Source: a virus. Taken from it: 63,217 nt of DNA. The stretch lies in IMG/VR virus record IMGVR_UViG_3300008339_006649, positions 1 through 63,217 of that record; one strand, 5' to 3'. The notes beneath the pieces are model-generated. The model was not told the DNA's origin and made no database searches. It saw only the letters and a list, made by a program, of their open reading frames with translations. The position numbers and the translations under genes were made by a program. Below, piece by piece: positions 1 to 8,700 of this stretch (positions within the stretch are counted from its first letter, which is position 1; the number at the start of each line of letters is the position of its first letter).

Positions 1-349
1 TTAGGTACTAAGTCAATATAATCCTTTTTTAAAACCCAATCACCACCCGCCTGTAAACCTACAATTTTAGAATATGCATAAGTGTATTGGGTCTCCCAAT
101 CCATACTACGTGTTGATAGTGCTCTTGTTATAGATTGTTCATCAAGATTTAAACCGTAAACCGAGGTCCATTGAGATTCGATTAACCAATCTTGAACATG
201 TTGTTCATAATCCTCTATAGAAAGTTCCAATAAAGAATCCATCATTTCATCATCCAACTCAACTCCACGTAACGGTGCACCTAAAAGATTACGTATTCTT
301 TTATAAAGTTTACTTCTTTCTGGTTCGTTAATGATTACAATAGACATAA
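1..349 (-). CDS. Hypothetical virion-type protein, C-terminus cut off by the window edge
   Basis: The reading frame begins with ATG at 349 and runs leftward off the window without a stop, giving about 116 residues that start MSIVIINEPERSKLYKRI. The visible part is acidic and helical (for example ELDDEMMDSLLELSIEDYEQ), followed by a Trp/Tyr-rich stretch. A short helical N-terminus with a DDEMMDSLLE-type helix recalls small head-tail connector or neck proteins. That function is only inferred from pattern and from the tail genes that follow at 3.9 kb. A TATTTATA box sits 11 bases upstream of the start on the same strand, as for the other late genes here. The start is well supported and the function is uncertain. 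Confidence 0.75.
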
Positions 350-360
350 TATATTTTCTA

Positions 361-368
361 TATAAATA
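361..368 (-). promoter_or_regulatory. TATTTATA box upstream of the leftmost gene
   Basis: On the minus strand this reads TATTTATA. It lies 11 bases before the ATG at 349 and is an exact copy of the box found before many structural genes in the window. It is a candidate late promoter element. Confidence 0.55.
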
Positions 369-394
369 TCATTAAAATAAAAAGACTTACAATT

Positions 395-1477
395 TTACTT
401 TTTTTCTAATAGTGAATTAAAAGAGTCATTAACAAATTCCCAATTAACCACTTTCCAAAAATTTTTAATATACTCGTCTCTTTTGTTTTTATACTTTAAA
501 TAATATGCGTGTTCCCATAGGTCTAAACCTAATAGTGGATATCCATTTTCTTTTTCCGTATTCATTAATGGATTATCTTGATTTGATGTTGTTGTGATTT
601 TTAACTTATTATTTTTTGTTAATATTAACCAAACCCATCCAGAACCAAATTTTGTTTTACCCTCTTCCTCAAATTTTTCTTTAAATTTTTCAAAAGAACC
701 AAAATCTTTTTCTATTTTAGATAATATAGGGTCTTTTATTTGTTGTTTTTTTGGGGATAGCATTTTCCAAAACAAAGCGTGATTAAAGGCACCACCACCA
801 TTGTTTTTAACAATTTTATTAAATTTAGAAACTTTTTTAATGATTTCTTCCAATTCTAAATCAGGACCTTTAATTTTTTCTAACTCAACATTTAATTTTT
901 CAACATAAGTTTTGTAATGTTTAGTGTAGTGAGTTTTCATAGTTTCACTATCAATAAAAACACCCACAGAGTCATAATTATAAGGTAATTTTTCTATACT
1001 TATTTTTTTTATTTCGGTTATAATGTTTTGTTTTGATACTGATTCTATTTTTAATTTATTTTCTATTTCTTCAATTTTTTCTTTAAATGGGGAATATAAT
1101 TTTTTTTCAATAGATTTATTATCCTTTTCAAATTTTTTAATATCTGCACCGGCTTTAGCGTTAGCTTCATCTTCATTTTTACCGCCAATGTCCTTACCTT
1201 TTTTTCTTTTTAGTACGGTTCTTTGATATTCATGAATCCACTCATGTGATAATGTTTTTAAAATATCTCGATTAATCCGGTCTTTAACTAAAATTTTTAA
1301 TAAACTACCACTTGTTCTTGAACCAGTGGTCATTTTACCGGTTCTATTTTTTTGAAAACTAATGGTAACGTCGTTTTCTAACGGATGTTCCTTTTTTAAA
1401 AAGTTTATGAATTCTTTAATTAAAGATTCCCCACCTTTTGTCGGAGTACACCCAATATATTTAATCTTAACTTCCAT
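395..1477 (-). CDS. Fusion protein: HExxH metallopeptidase-like domain plus Mn/Fe superoxide dismutase
   Basis: This 360-residue protein joins two domains that are not normally linked. Residues about 1-120 hold SHEWIHEYQ, an HExxH zinc site (H78, E79, H82), followed by an acidic NEDEANAKAGAD segment that could supply the third zinc ligand, as in gluzincin-like peptidases. After a charged, probably coiled-coil linker (about 115-163), residues 165-355 match iron/manganese superoxide dismutase throughout. The four metal ligands are visible: H183, H233 (FNHALFW), D319 and H323 in the signature DLWEHAYY. Gateway and second-sphere residues H187, Y191 and Q300 (SNQDNPLM) are also present; the Gln position is the one typical of Mn enzymes. 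SOD converts superoxide to oxygen and peroxide. No signal peptide is seen. A TATTTATA box 4 bases before the ATG suggests late expression. The SOD assignment is firm; peptidase activity is inferred from the motif only. Confidence 0.9.
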   Translation of the reverse strand: MEVKIKYIGCTPTKGGESLIKEFINFLKKEHPLENDVTISFQKNRTGKMTTGSRTSGSLLKILVKDRINRDILKTLSHEWIHEYQRTVLKRKKGKDIGGKNEDEANAKAGADIKKFEKDNKSIEKKLYSPFKEKIEEIENKLKIESVSKQNIITEIKKISIEKLPYNYDSVGVFIDSETMKTHYTKHYKTYVEKLNVELEKIKGPDLELEEIIKKVSKFNKIVKNNGGGAFNHALFWKMLSPKKQQIKDPILSKIEKDFGSFEKFKEKFEEEGKTKFGSGWVWLILTKNNKLKITTTSNQDNPLMNTEKENGYPLLGLDLWEHAYYLKYKNKRDEYIKNFWKVVNWEFVNDSFNSLLEKK

Positions 1478-1481
1478 GATA

Positions 1482-1489
1482 TATAAATA
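1482..1489 (-). promoter_or_regulatory. TATTTATA box upstream of the metallopeptidase-SOD gene
   Basis: This exact TATTTATA on the minus strand is separated from the ATG at 1477 by only 4 bases and abuts the stop codon of the SNF2 gene. It is placed so as to start the SOD-fusion gene independently of SNF2. Confidence 0.55.
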
Positions 1490-3253
1490 TCAACGTCCGT
1501 TAGAAATCATTTTTAACATTTCTTCTATTGCAGATGCGTCATCCATCATATCATCACCCATAACGGTTGATATGATTTTTTTCTTTCTGTTTAAGATGTC
1601 GTAGATGGCACCTTCAATTGTATTTTCAAATAAAGGGTAATAAACTGATGTGGAATTTTTCTGACCAATTCTATGTGAACGGTCTTCGGCTTGTGCGTGT
1701 TCAGCGGGTACAAATGATAAGTCATTCATTATTACCGCTTCGGCAGCAGTTAAAGTCAAACCAACACCCGCGGCTTTCAAGTTACCAACAAATACTTTAA
1801 TCTTATCGTTAGTCTGAAATTCATCAACAGCATTTTGACGATGAGGTTTTGAACAACTCCCATCTAAATAAACTGCCGACTTACCAAAATGTTGGTAGAT
1901 TTGTTGGAGGGTGTCGGTGAAGTTTGTGAATATGATTACTTTTTTACCTTGCTCAATAATATTTTCAGCCAACTCAATCGTGTTATTAATTTTTTCCTGA
2001 GCAATCACTTTTCTAACCTTCATTAATTTACCAAATTGAATTGTTAATGAATTGGATTCTTCGGGATTTTGGTCGTACCAATCATAGTATTCACCCATCA
2101 ATTCTTCATAATCTTTAGATTTTAACCTTAAATAAACGGGTGTGATAATTTTTTCGGGTAAATCTAAAACCTCTTCTTTTAATCTACGTAAAATGTGTGT
2201 TTGAGTTCTTTCTCTTAATTCGTCAAGATTAGTTGCTCCTTGAACATTCCAAACTTTTCTTTTACCAACATTAAACTGAAAACCATTACAATACCTTTTA
2301 GCGTACGCCATCCAATTCATAGCCACAGGACTATCAACAATGTTCAATAAATTATAATAATTCATAGGTCGTGATGTCATAGGTGTTCCTGATAACAACC
2401 AAACTCTTTCTATTCTTGATATGATGTCATTTACGATTTTAGTTCTTTGCGCTTGTGGATTTGAAATCATATGTGCCTCATCCATAATGACTAAATCAAA
2501 TTTTGTCTTTAGAATTGTTGAGTCGTCTTTTTTCTTAATCTCGTGGAAATTTTTTAAGATGTCATAGTTGATGATTACAAAATCATGTTGATCTGAAAAT
2601 TTTTTACCTTCTGCAATATATACGGTTCTGTCTGAATAATTTTCAATTTCACGTTGCCAATTAATTTTTAATGATGCGGGACATATAATTAAAATCTTTT
2701 TTGCGCCTGTTTCTAAAGCGGAGATAATTGTTGATGTGGTTTTACCAAGACCCATATCATCGGCCAAAATAAACTTTTTATTTCTAACCAACTTTTCAAT
2801 TGCCTCAATTTGGTGAGTCATTGGCATTCTGTGTTTATACTTACTATAATCTATAACAACATTTTTCACTTCGTTATCTTTAACGAGTGCTGATTTTGGC
2901 ATCCAAAAATCATAAGTTGTGTCACCTGAAAATATTTTACCCCAAATGTGATACGATTTATCTTTTTCGACCAAAAGCTTTTCAACGTATATTTCAGTCG
3001 GTTCCTTGGTATACATTTTATCCTCCATTAATTTTTTACCAAAGTATGAATCCAGTTTAACCCATTTTTTTGCAACTTTTGGTTGTACGTTATGATAATT
3101 AATAATGTATTCAGATTGGGGTCTTGTGGGAACAAAAGACTTACTATTTTGTTTTTTGTGTTTTAAATTAAGGATGTAATTATTAGACCCTTCATAATTA
3201 TCTAAAATTAAAAGGGCCTTGGACTCTGGCGTTTTTGATATTGCATCTTCCAT
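1490..3253 (-). CDS. SNF2-family DNA helicase/translocase
   Basis: This is a superfamily 2 ATPase of the SNF2 (SMARCAL1/HARP-like) type, about 587 residues. Walker A is DDMGLGKT (about residues 165-172 from the chosen start). Other SF2 motifs are the DEAH box in VIMDEAH (258-261), motif III LLSGTPM, and the C-terminal helicase domain with VGNLKAAGVGL and motif VI DRSHRIGQ. Such enzymes translocate on double-stranded DNA and remodel forks or displace proteins; in T4-like phages UvsW fills a comparable branch-migration role, though that equivalence is inference. The ATG at 3253 (MEDAISKTPES) was preferred over one 10 codons upstream because the longer version adds a hydrophobic MFCFIIIHIL stretch lying in A/T-rich leader DNA. 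The gene is read leftward, divergent from the gene at 3329, and is followed by the SOD fusion. Confidence 0.92.
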   Translation of the reverse strand: MEDAISKTPESKALLILDNYEGSNNYILNLKHKKQNSKSFVPTRPQSEYIINYHNVQPKVAKKWVKLDSYFGKKLMEDKMYTKEPTEIYVEKLLVEKDKSYHIWGKIFSGDTTYDFWMPKSALVKDNEVKNVVIDYSKYKHRMPMTHQIEAIEKLVRNKKFILADDMGLGKTTSTIISALETGAKKILIICPASLKINWQREIENYSDRTVYIAEGKKFSDQHDFVIINYDILKNFHEIKKKDDSTILKTKFDLVIMDEAHMISNPQAQRTKIVNDIISRIERVWLLSGTPMTSRPMNYYNLLNIVDSPVAMNWMAYAKRYCNGFQFNVGKRKVWNVQGATNLDELRERTQTHILRRLKEEVLDLPEKIITPVYLRLKSKDYEELMGEYYDWYDQNPEESNSLTIQFGKLMKVRKVIAQEKINNTIELAENIIEQGKKVIIFTNFTDTLQQIYQHFGKSAVYLDGSCSKPHRQNAVDEFQTNDKIKVFVGNLKAAGVGLTLTAAEAVIMNDLSFVPAEHAQAEDRSHRIGQKNSTSVYYPLFENTIEGAIYDILNRKKKIISTVMGDDMMDDASAIEEMLKMISNGR

Positions 3254-3309
3254 TAATATATGAATAATAATAAAACAAAACAAAAAATCAATTTTTTAAA
3301 ATTTTAAAG

Positions 3310-3317
3310 TATTTATA
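3310..3317 (+). promoter_or_regulatory. TATTTATA box upstream of 3329 gene
   Basis: This exact TATTTATA is followed by an A-rich leader and the ATG 11 bases later. Read on the opposite strand it is TATAAATA, 56 bases before the SNF2 start, so a divergent role cannot be excluded. Confidence 0.55.
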
Positions 3318-3328
3318 ATAAAAATTTT

Positions 3329-3811
3329 ATGAAAAAAATAATAAAACTTACAGAATCTGATTTAGCAAGAATTGTTATAAATGTTATAAATGAAAATAAC
3401 AATGAAAAAAAAAGAAGTCATATACTTTTATATAACTGTCTGATGACTAAAACTAATTGGTATAATAAATCAAATATCAGAAGCGTTGAAAATAAAAATT
3501 GGTCAATTATCGAAGGTAGTTTAGAATCGGGCGATAAAGTAGTTTATGCAAGAGAATTTGTTAACGAAAAATTAAAAAATCGAGAAATAAATTATGGTTC
3601 ACAACGTTTAAGATGTGAGCGTAAAAACAGTAAAATTAATTGTCAACTTTTAACGTTTATGGATGGAGACAAACAGAGTATTTGGCTACTGAACAAAACT
3701 TATGTTGGAGATAAAAAATTTATTTGGTACAGTGAAGGTGTTACAACAACATGTGATGAACTTCAAAAAATTGTAAATGATGAAGCAAATAAAGCACATA
3801 TTAATGACTAA
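3329..3811 (+). CDS. Hypothetical protein with an LTESDLARIV N-terminal tag
   Basis: This 160-residue protein is not recognised as a known family. It opens with MKKIIKLTESDLARIVINV, a basic amphipathic helix ending in an I-N-E tripeptide (residues about 20-22). The remainder (about 28-160) is basic, with Tyr/Trp-rich beta-like segments and four cysteines. The N-terminal helix resembles a short targeting tag, and I-N-E fits the (I/L)-x-E cleavage pattern of T4-type prohead proteases. That reading is inference. The gene stands alone between a TATTTATA box and a strong terminator hairpin, so it is a monocistronic unit. Confidence 0.8.
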   Translation: MKKIIKLTESDLARIVINVINENNNEKKRSHILLYNCLMTKTNWYNKSNIRSVENKNWSIIEGSLESGDKVVYAREFVNEKLKNREINYGSQRLRCERKNSKINCQLLTFMDGDKQSIWLLNKTYVGDKKFIWYSEGVTTTCDELQKIVNDEANKAHIND

Positions 3812-3830
3812 TTTAAAATTAAATTTTTGT

Positions 3831-3856
3831 AACCCACTTTAAAGTGGGTTTTTTGT
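3831..3856 (+). terminator. Rho-independent-type terminator
   Basis: The inverted repeat AACCCACTTT/AAAGTGGGTT forms a near-perfect stem followed directly by TTTTGTTTT. It closes the monocistronic 3329 gene just before the neck/tail genes. Confidence 0.85.
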
Positions 3857-3864
3857 TTTATTAG

Positions 3865-3872
3865 TATTTATA
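3865..3872 (+). promoter_or_regulatory. TATTTATA box upstream of the neck/tail genes
   Basis: This exact TATTTATA lies only 3 bases before the ATG at 3876, between the terminator hairpin and the start codon. It is one of the shortest box-to-start distances in the window. Confidence 0.6.
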
Positions 3873-3875
3873 GTT

Positions 3876-4391
3876 ATGGCAGAGAATAAAGTTCCAATTA
3901 CTCGTTTAAATAAGTTTTTTTCTGAACAAGATTTTGATTTGGATATATCTATGGGTGACGAATGGTTAGGTGGAGATATGAATTTTACCGTGGTATTATA
4001 TAGAGTTGATAGACAAAGAACTGTAAATGATGATGTTTATGGTGAAACTTTAGAAGATGGTATACAATTTTTACCTCCTGTTGAATTTAAAGGATATGTA
4101 CAAGTTGAGCAACCTTCTAATGTTGATTACGGGGCATCTAAAATCTCACAAACAGAACCAGGTAATATTAAAATTGGTGTTTACCAAAAACAATTAGATG
4201 AGTTAGGTATACAGATTTCATATGGTGATTATATTGGTTATTATGAGACTGAAACAAGAGTTAGGTATTATACAGTCGTAAATGATGGTCGTGTTATTTC
4301 GGATAATAAACACACTTATGGTGGTTATAAACCATTCTATCGTTCTATTATTGGAGCACCTGTAAATGAAAATGAATTTAGAGGAATATAA
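3876..4391 (+). CDS. Putative neck / head-closure protein
   Basis: This 171-residue protein starts MAENKVPITRLNKFF and is mainly beta-rich, with GDEWLGGDMNFTVVLYRVDR near the start and GDYIGYYETETRVRYYTVV near residues 125-145. No enzymatic motif is visible. Its place directly before the gp15-like tail terminator and the sheath, with a 2-base gap, fits a neck or head-completion role. In T4 the neck genes 13 and 14 precede gene 15. The functional label is inferred from this synteny and from the compact beta-rich make-up rather than from recognised sequence identity. Confidence 0.6.
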   Translation: MAENKVPITRLNKFFSEQDFDLDISMGDEWLGGDMNFTVVLYRVDRQRTVNDDVYGETLEDGIQFLPPVEFKGYVQVEQPSNVDYGASKISQTEPGNIKIGVYQKQLDELGIQISYGDYIGYYETETRVRYYTVVNDGRVISDNKHTYGGYKPFYRSIIGAPVNENEFRGI

Positions 4392-4393
4392 AA

Positions 4394-5434
4394 ATGGCAT
4401 TACCTAAAAAAATAAAAAATTATTTACCTTTAACTCCAGAAAAAGTTGGTAGGGAGCGAAGACAGGAAATGTTAGACGACATTACTGACCAAGGAACCTA
4501 TTTACCCAAAGGAGTTTTACATGCGGATTTAGATAAAGGTATGTTAGATTTTGTTAAAGAAACATTAAAATTAGTTGTCGATGAAAAAACAGTACCAACA
4601 ATTAATAAAATAATAACGAACCAAAACTGGTCACAATTTGTTGAGTCTTGGAATTTTCAAGATTTAGATAATAACGTGTCGTTACCTTTTATTGCCACTG
4701 TTAGACTACCGGAAGTAAAATACGGAACATTTCAAGGAGGTGCCGCAAACATACCAAATAGAAGGCAATTTTTTTATTATACTGTACCAACTTGGGACGG
4801 TCAAAGAAAAGGCGCTACAGTTTATAAAATCCCTCAACCAGTCCCTGTTGATATTACATTTAATGTTAAGTTATTTTGTAATAGGATGAGAGAGCTTAAT
4901 GATTTTAATAAAATTGTTATGCAAACTTTCACATCAAAACAGGCATACACTCAAATTAAAGGTCACTATATACCTATAATTATGGAAAGTGTTGGGGATG
5001 AGTCGGCAAAAGATTTAGAAAAAAGAAAGTACTACATTGCAAACTATACTTTTATTATGAAAGGACTTCTTATAGATGAAGAAGAGTTTCAAATATCACC
5101 CGCAATATCAAGGCAGGTCACTATGTTTGAAGTGGATACAAAAGTAAGAGGTAGAAACGTAAAACCACAACCCCCAAGACCAAATTATTTTGATTTAAAT
5201 TTAACTTTTGTTGTTGGGGTAACACAACTAACTGAAGTTTTTAGATATACCGCAGATTTAAAAGTTGGGGAAATAGATAATGTATCGTCTTATTCTGTTT
5301 TTATAAATGGTAATTATGTCGGTGACGATTTAACAACTATACAAATTACTGATGGAGATACGTTTTTAATTACTGTAACAAAGATAGACCCAACTAAATC
5401 GGCAACCATATATACAACCGCATATTTAGTTTAA
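4394..5434 (+). CDS. Tail terminator / sheath-stabilising protein (T4 gp15-like)
   Basis: This 346-residue protein resembles T4 gp15, which caps the tail tube and sheath and joins the tail to the head. The shared architecture is a central PVPVDITFNVKLFCNRMREL strand-helix region (about 145-170), a segment around HYIPIIMES, and then KRKYYIANYTFIMKGLLIDEEEF. These align in order with the gp15 segments around PSPIKMIYELSIFTRYEDD and RRIEWSLTFEVNGWMYPP. An extra C-terminal beta domain of about 80 residues makes it longer than T4 gp15 (272 residues). It follows the putative neck gene and precedes the sheath, as in T4. The protein is probably added at the end of tail assembly. Confidence 0.7.
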   Translation: MALPKKIKNYLPLTPEKVGRERRQEMLDDITDQGTYLPKGVLHADLDKGMLDFVKETLKLVVDEKTVPTINKIITNQNWSQFVESWNFQDLDNNVSLPFIATVRLPEVKYGTFQGGAANIPNRRQFFYYTVPTWDGQRKGATVYKIPQPVPVDITFNVKLFCNRMRELNDFNKIVMQTFTSKQAYTQIKGHYIPIIMESVGDESAKDLEKRKYYIANYTFIMKGLLIDEEEFQISPAISRQVTMFEVDTKVRGRNVKPQPPRPNYFDLNLTFVVGVTQLTEVFRYTADLKVGEIDNVSSYSVFINGNYVGDDLTTIQITDGDTFLITVTKIDPTKSATIYTTAYLV

Positions 5435-5584
5435 CTACTCCCCATATAAATCTTTTTTTACTTCACAATTTTTTTTAATTAAATTCTCTAAAAATTTATA
5501 CATTTTAAGTCCATTTTCTTCGCAGTATTTTTTTAATAAATTATGAGTTTCTTCTGATATTTTTAAGTTTTTTATCTTTTTCAT
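5435..5584 (-). CDS. Small ribbon-helix-helix-type DNA-binding protein
   Basis: This short antisense gene encodes about 49 residues from the ATG at 5584 (MKKIKNLKISEETHNLLKK). A beta-strand followed by two helices, IKNLKISEETHNLLKKYCEENG then KMYKFLENLIKK, is the pattern of Arc/CopG/ParD-like regulators. An upstream in-frame ATG at 5632 would add 16 residues (MVRKKSTFFLPITFYK) that do not fit the fold. That ATG has a TATTTATC box 2 bases before it, so the longer form is possible. The gene lies head-on against the gp15-like gene, whose stop it abuts. It may regulate phage or host promoters, but the target is unknown. Confidence 0.6.
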   Translation of the reverse strand: MKKIKNLKISEETHNLLKKYCEENGLKMYKFLENLIKKNCEVKKDLYGE

Positions 5585-5634
5585 TTTGTAAAAAGTTATA
5601 GGTAGAAAAAAGGTAGATTTTTTTCTTACCATTT

Positions 5635-5642
5635 GATAAATA
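5635..5642 (-). promoter_or_regulatory. TATTTATC box (variant) for the antisense RHH gene
   Basis: On the minus strand this reads TATTTATC, one base from the consensus box, directly upstream of the longer start of the RHH gene at 5632. Confidence 0.35.
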
Positions 5643-5678
5643 TTATATAAGGGTAAAGTTTTTTGTGTTTTGACGAGG

Positions 5679-5686
5679 TATTTATA
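5679..5686 (+). promoter_or_regulatory. TATTTATA box upstream of tail sheath gene
   Basis: This exact TATTTATA is followed by a 33-base A-rich leader before the sheath ATG. The leader contains AAATTTAAATAC at 5698-5709, which recurs in the leader of the tail tube gene. Confidence 0.6.
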
Positions 5687-5697
5687 TAATAAAATAA

Positions 5698-5709
5698 AAA
5701 TTTAAATAC
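5698..5709 (+). promoter_or_regulatory. Leader element AAATTTAAATAC of the sheath gene
   Basis: This 12-base palindrome-containing element lies 10 bases before the sheath start. The identical 12-mer occurs 6 bases before the tube start (10105-10116). Both lie downstream of a TATTTAT box, which suggests a shared translation or stability element for the two most abundant tail proteins. Function is inferred. Confidence 0.35.
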
Positions 5710-5719
5710 TTTTTAAAAC

Positions 5720-8700
5720 ATGGCATCATCTAACAAAGTTTTCGTTTCTCCTGGAGTTTACACATCTGAAAGAGACTTAACATTTGTTGCACAAAGTGTG
5801 GGTGTAACAACATTGGGAGTTGCGGGAGAAACCTTACAAGGACCTGCTTTCGAACCAATTTTTATTACAAATTTTGACGAATTCCAAGTTTATTTTGGAG
5901 GAACAAGTCCAGAAAAATTTGTAAACACACAAATACCTAAATACGAATTAGCTTATATCACTAAAGCATATTTACAACAATCAAATCAACTTTTTGTTAC
6001 TAGGGTTCTTGGGTTATCAGGATATGATGCGGGACCATCTTGGTCTATTGTCACTATAGGAAATGTTGACTCATCATCTATTGTTGCAACCGGTAATACT
6101 GGACCGGTAAATGTATTATTTACGGGAACAACAGGTACTTCAGCTAATATTACATTAACAACAGTACCATCTTCTTTAAACGTTGACGGTAATTTTTATA
6201 ACACATATACAGAATACAATGGTGGTACATCTTCAGTTGAATCCGATTTAAAAACTTACCTTTCTAATCAAGTTAATTTGGCCGGAACATCATCAACAGG
6301 TACAACTTCTATGTTTTGGGGTATTGTCAGTGGTGGAACATTTAACCTTGTGACAGGTGGGTCTATTAATACAGTAACGGCATATACTGAAAACTTTGGT
6401 GTTACATCAGCAAGTGGTGGTACATTAAATTCAACCACTAACGATGCTTGGTTCTATGGGTTATTTAATTACCAAAATAATACGGTAAATACATATTACG
6501 GACAAGGTTTTGGTTGTTCTCTTGGTTCACTATCGGGAACTGGTGGTAACTATTCAGGTTCTGCCAAATTTTACATCACAAACTATTCAGGTACCCCATA
6601 TACCGAATACGATGACATGGTTGTTGCAACTTTAAGATCAAGAGGGATTACTACTTATAGCTCAACACAACATGGTCCAAAATTTGAAGTTACTGGTACA
6701 ACAGATGTTGCCATGATATGTACAAATACGTATTCAGGTGTAACTAAAAATCCATATTTACCATTCTCAATATCAGGCGTAACATATGACGGAGATAATT
6801 TTGAATTTGAGACTTCAATGCAATCAACAGATAAAAACTTTATTAGAAAAGTATTTGGTGGATCTAATTTTGGTAAAAATAGAACTGAAGTTCCTCTTTT
6901 TGTTGAGGAGACTTATTCAAGTTTACTTTTAACAGGTTACAGAGCAGGTCAAATTAGAGGTCTATATTGTGACTTAGTATCTTTACCCGGTGTTACTGAT
7001 GTGTCGAGTCCTGATTATTCAGACTCTTTAGGATTTTATTTAGAACAATATCAAACACCTGAAACACCATACTTGGTTTCTGAACTTAGAGGTAATAAAG
7101 TTTACAAATTATTTAAATTTGTTTTAATATCTGACGGTAACGCAGCAAACACACAGGTTAAAATGTCAATAGGTAATATATCATTTACTAATGGTACATT
7201 TGATGTATTTATTCGTGATTTCTTTGATAACGACCAAAATGTTAAAGTTATTGAAAGTTTTACTAATTGTTCTATGGATCCATCAAATAACAATTACGTA
7301 GCTAACAAGATTGGTACATCTAATGGTGAGTATCAGGTTAAATCTAAATACGTAATGTTGGAAATGAGCGATGAAGCACCAATAGATGCATTACCTTGTG
7401 GTTTTGAGGGATATATTTCAAGAGAATATGCTAACGCAACTCCACCTTTTGTAAACTATAAAACTAAATACTACACGGCGGGAGAAACAATTTACAACCC
7501 TCCTTTTGGTTCAAGTTCTGGTGGCGATAATCCTGTAATTTCAAGTGGAGAAAATCCAAGAAAGGCATACTTAGGTATATCAAATATAACGGGTATCGAT
7601 TATGATTTTTACCAATATAAAGGAAAACAAATACCGGCAAGTTTGGCGACAGATACTACAGGTATCGCTTGGGGATACTTAACTAAAGGTTTCCACATGG
7701 ATAGTGGGGCTACGGTTGTAACAATAGCTAATGGTTACTCTACATCAGGACAATCAGCATTTGAAGTAGGGGTTAGTTCATTTAATTCTGAACCTACAGA
7801 TGCTTCTAACGCATACTATAGATTAAACACTCGTAAATTTACTATATTAGCGTATGGTGGTTTTGATGGTTGGGACATTTATAGAGAATCAAGAACAAAT
7901 ACTGACACATACGCTTTAGGTCAAACAGGTTTCAAAAACGGAGCGGCTACTTCAGTAACATATCCTACGGCAACAGGTTGGGGAGCATTTAAAGCAATTT
8001 CAGGACCTAATCAAGAAAGTTGGGCAAATACTGACTTTTACGCATACAAATGGGGACAGTCAACTTTCGCAAATCCTGAAGCAACAAACATTAATGTATT
8101 TGCAACTCCGGGTATTGATTATGTAAACAATTCTAATTTGGTTGAAGATGCGATTGATATGATTGAGACTGATAGAGCTGATTCTATTTACATTACCACG
8201 ACCCCTGACTTTAATCTGTTCTTACCGACATACCAAGATATCGAAGAGGGGTTAATTTACCCTCAAGAAGTTGTTGATAATTTAGAAAATACAGGAATTG
8301 ACTCTAACTATACGGCAACTTACTACCCGTGGATTTTAACAAGAGACACTGTTAATAATACTCAAATCTATATCCCACCAACTTCTGAAGTTGTTAAGAA
8401 TTTAGCATTGACGGATAACATTGCATTCCCTTGGTTCGCATCGGCAGGTTACACAAGAGGTCTTGTAAACGCAATTAGAGCAAGACGTAAGTTAACACAA
8501 GATGATAGAGATACTTTATATAAAGGTAGAGTTAACCCAATCGCAACATTCTCCGATGTAGGTACAGTAATTTGGGGTAACAAAACAATGCAAATTAGAG
8601 AATCTGCACTTGACAGAATAAACGTAAGAAGATTGTTATTACAAGCACGTAAATTAATTTCAGCAGTGGCAATTAGATTGTTGTTCGAACAAAACGATAA

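Noticed and set aside
3254-3283. Longer N-terminus of the SNF2 helicase (MFCFIIIHIL)
   Set aside because: The ten extra residues lie in the A/T-rich leader and would create an unexpected hydrophobic N-terminus. The ATG at 3253 gives a normal start.
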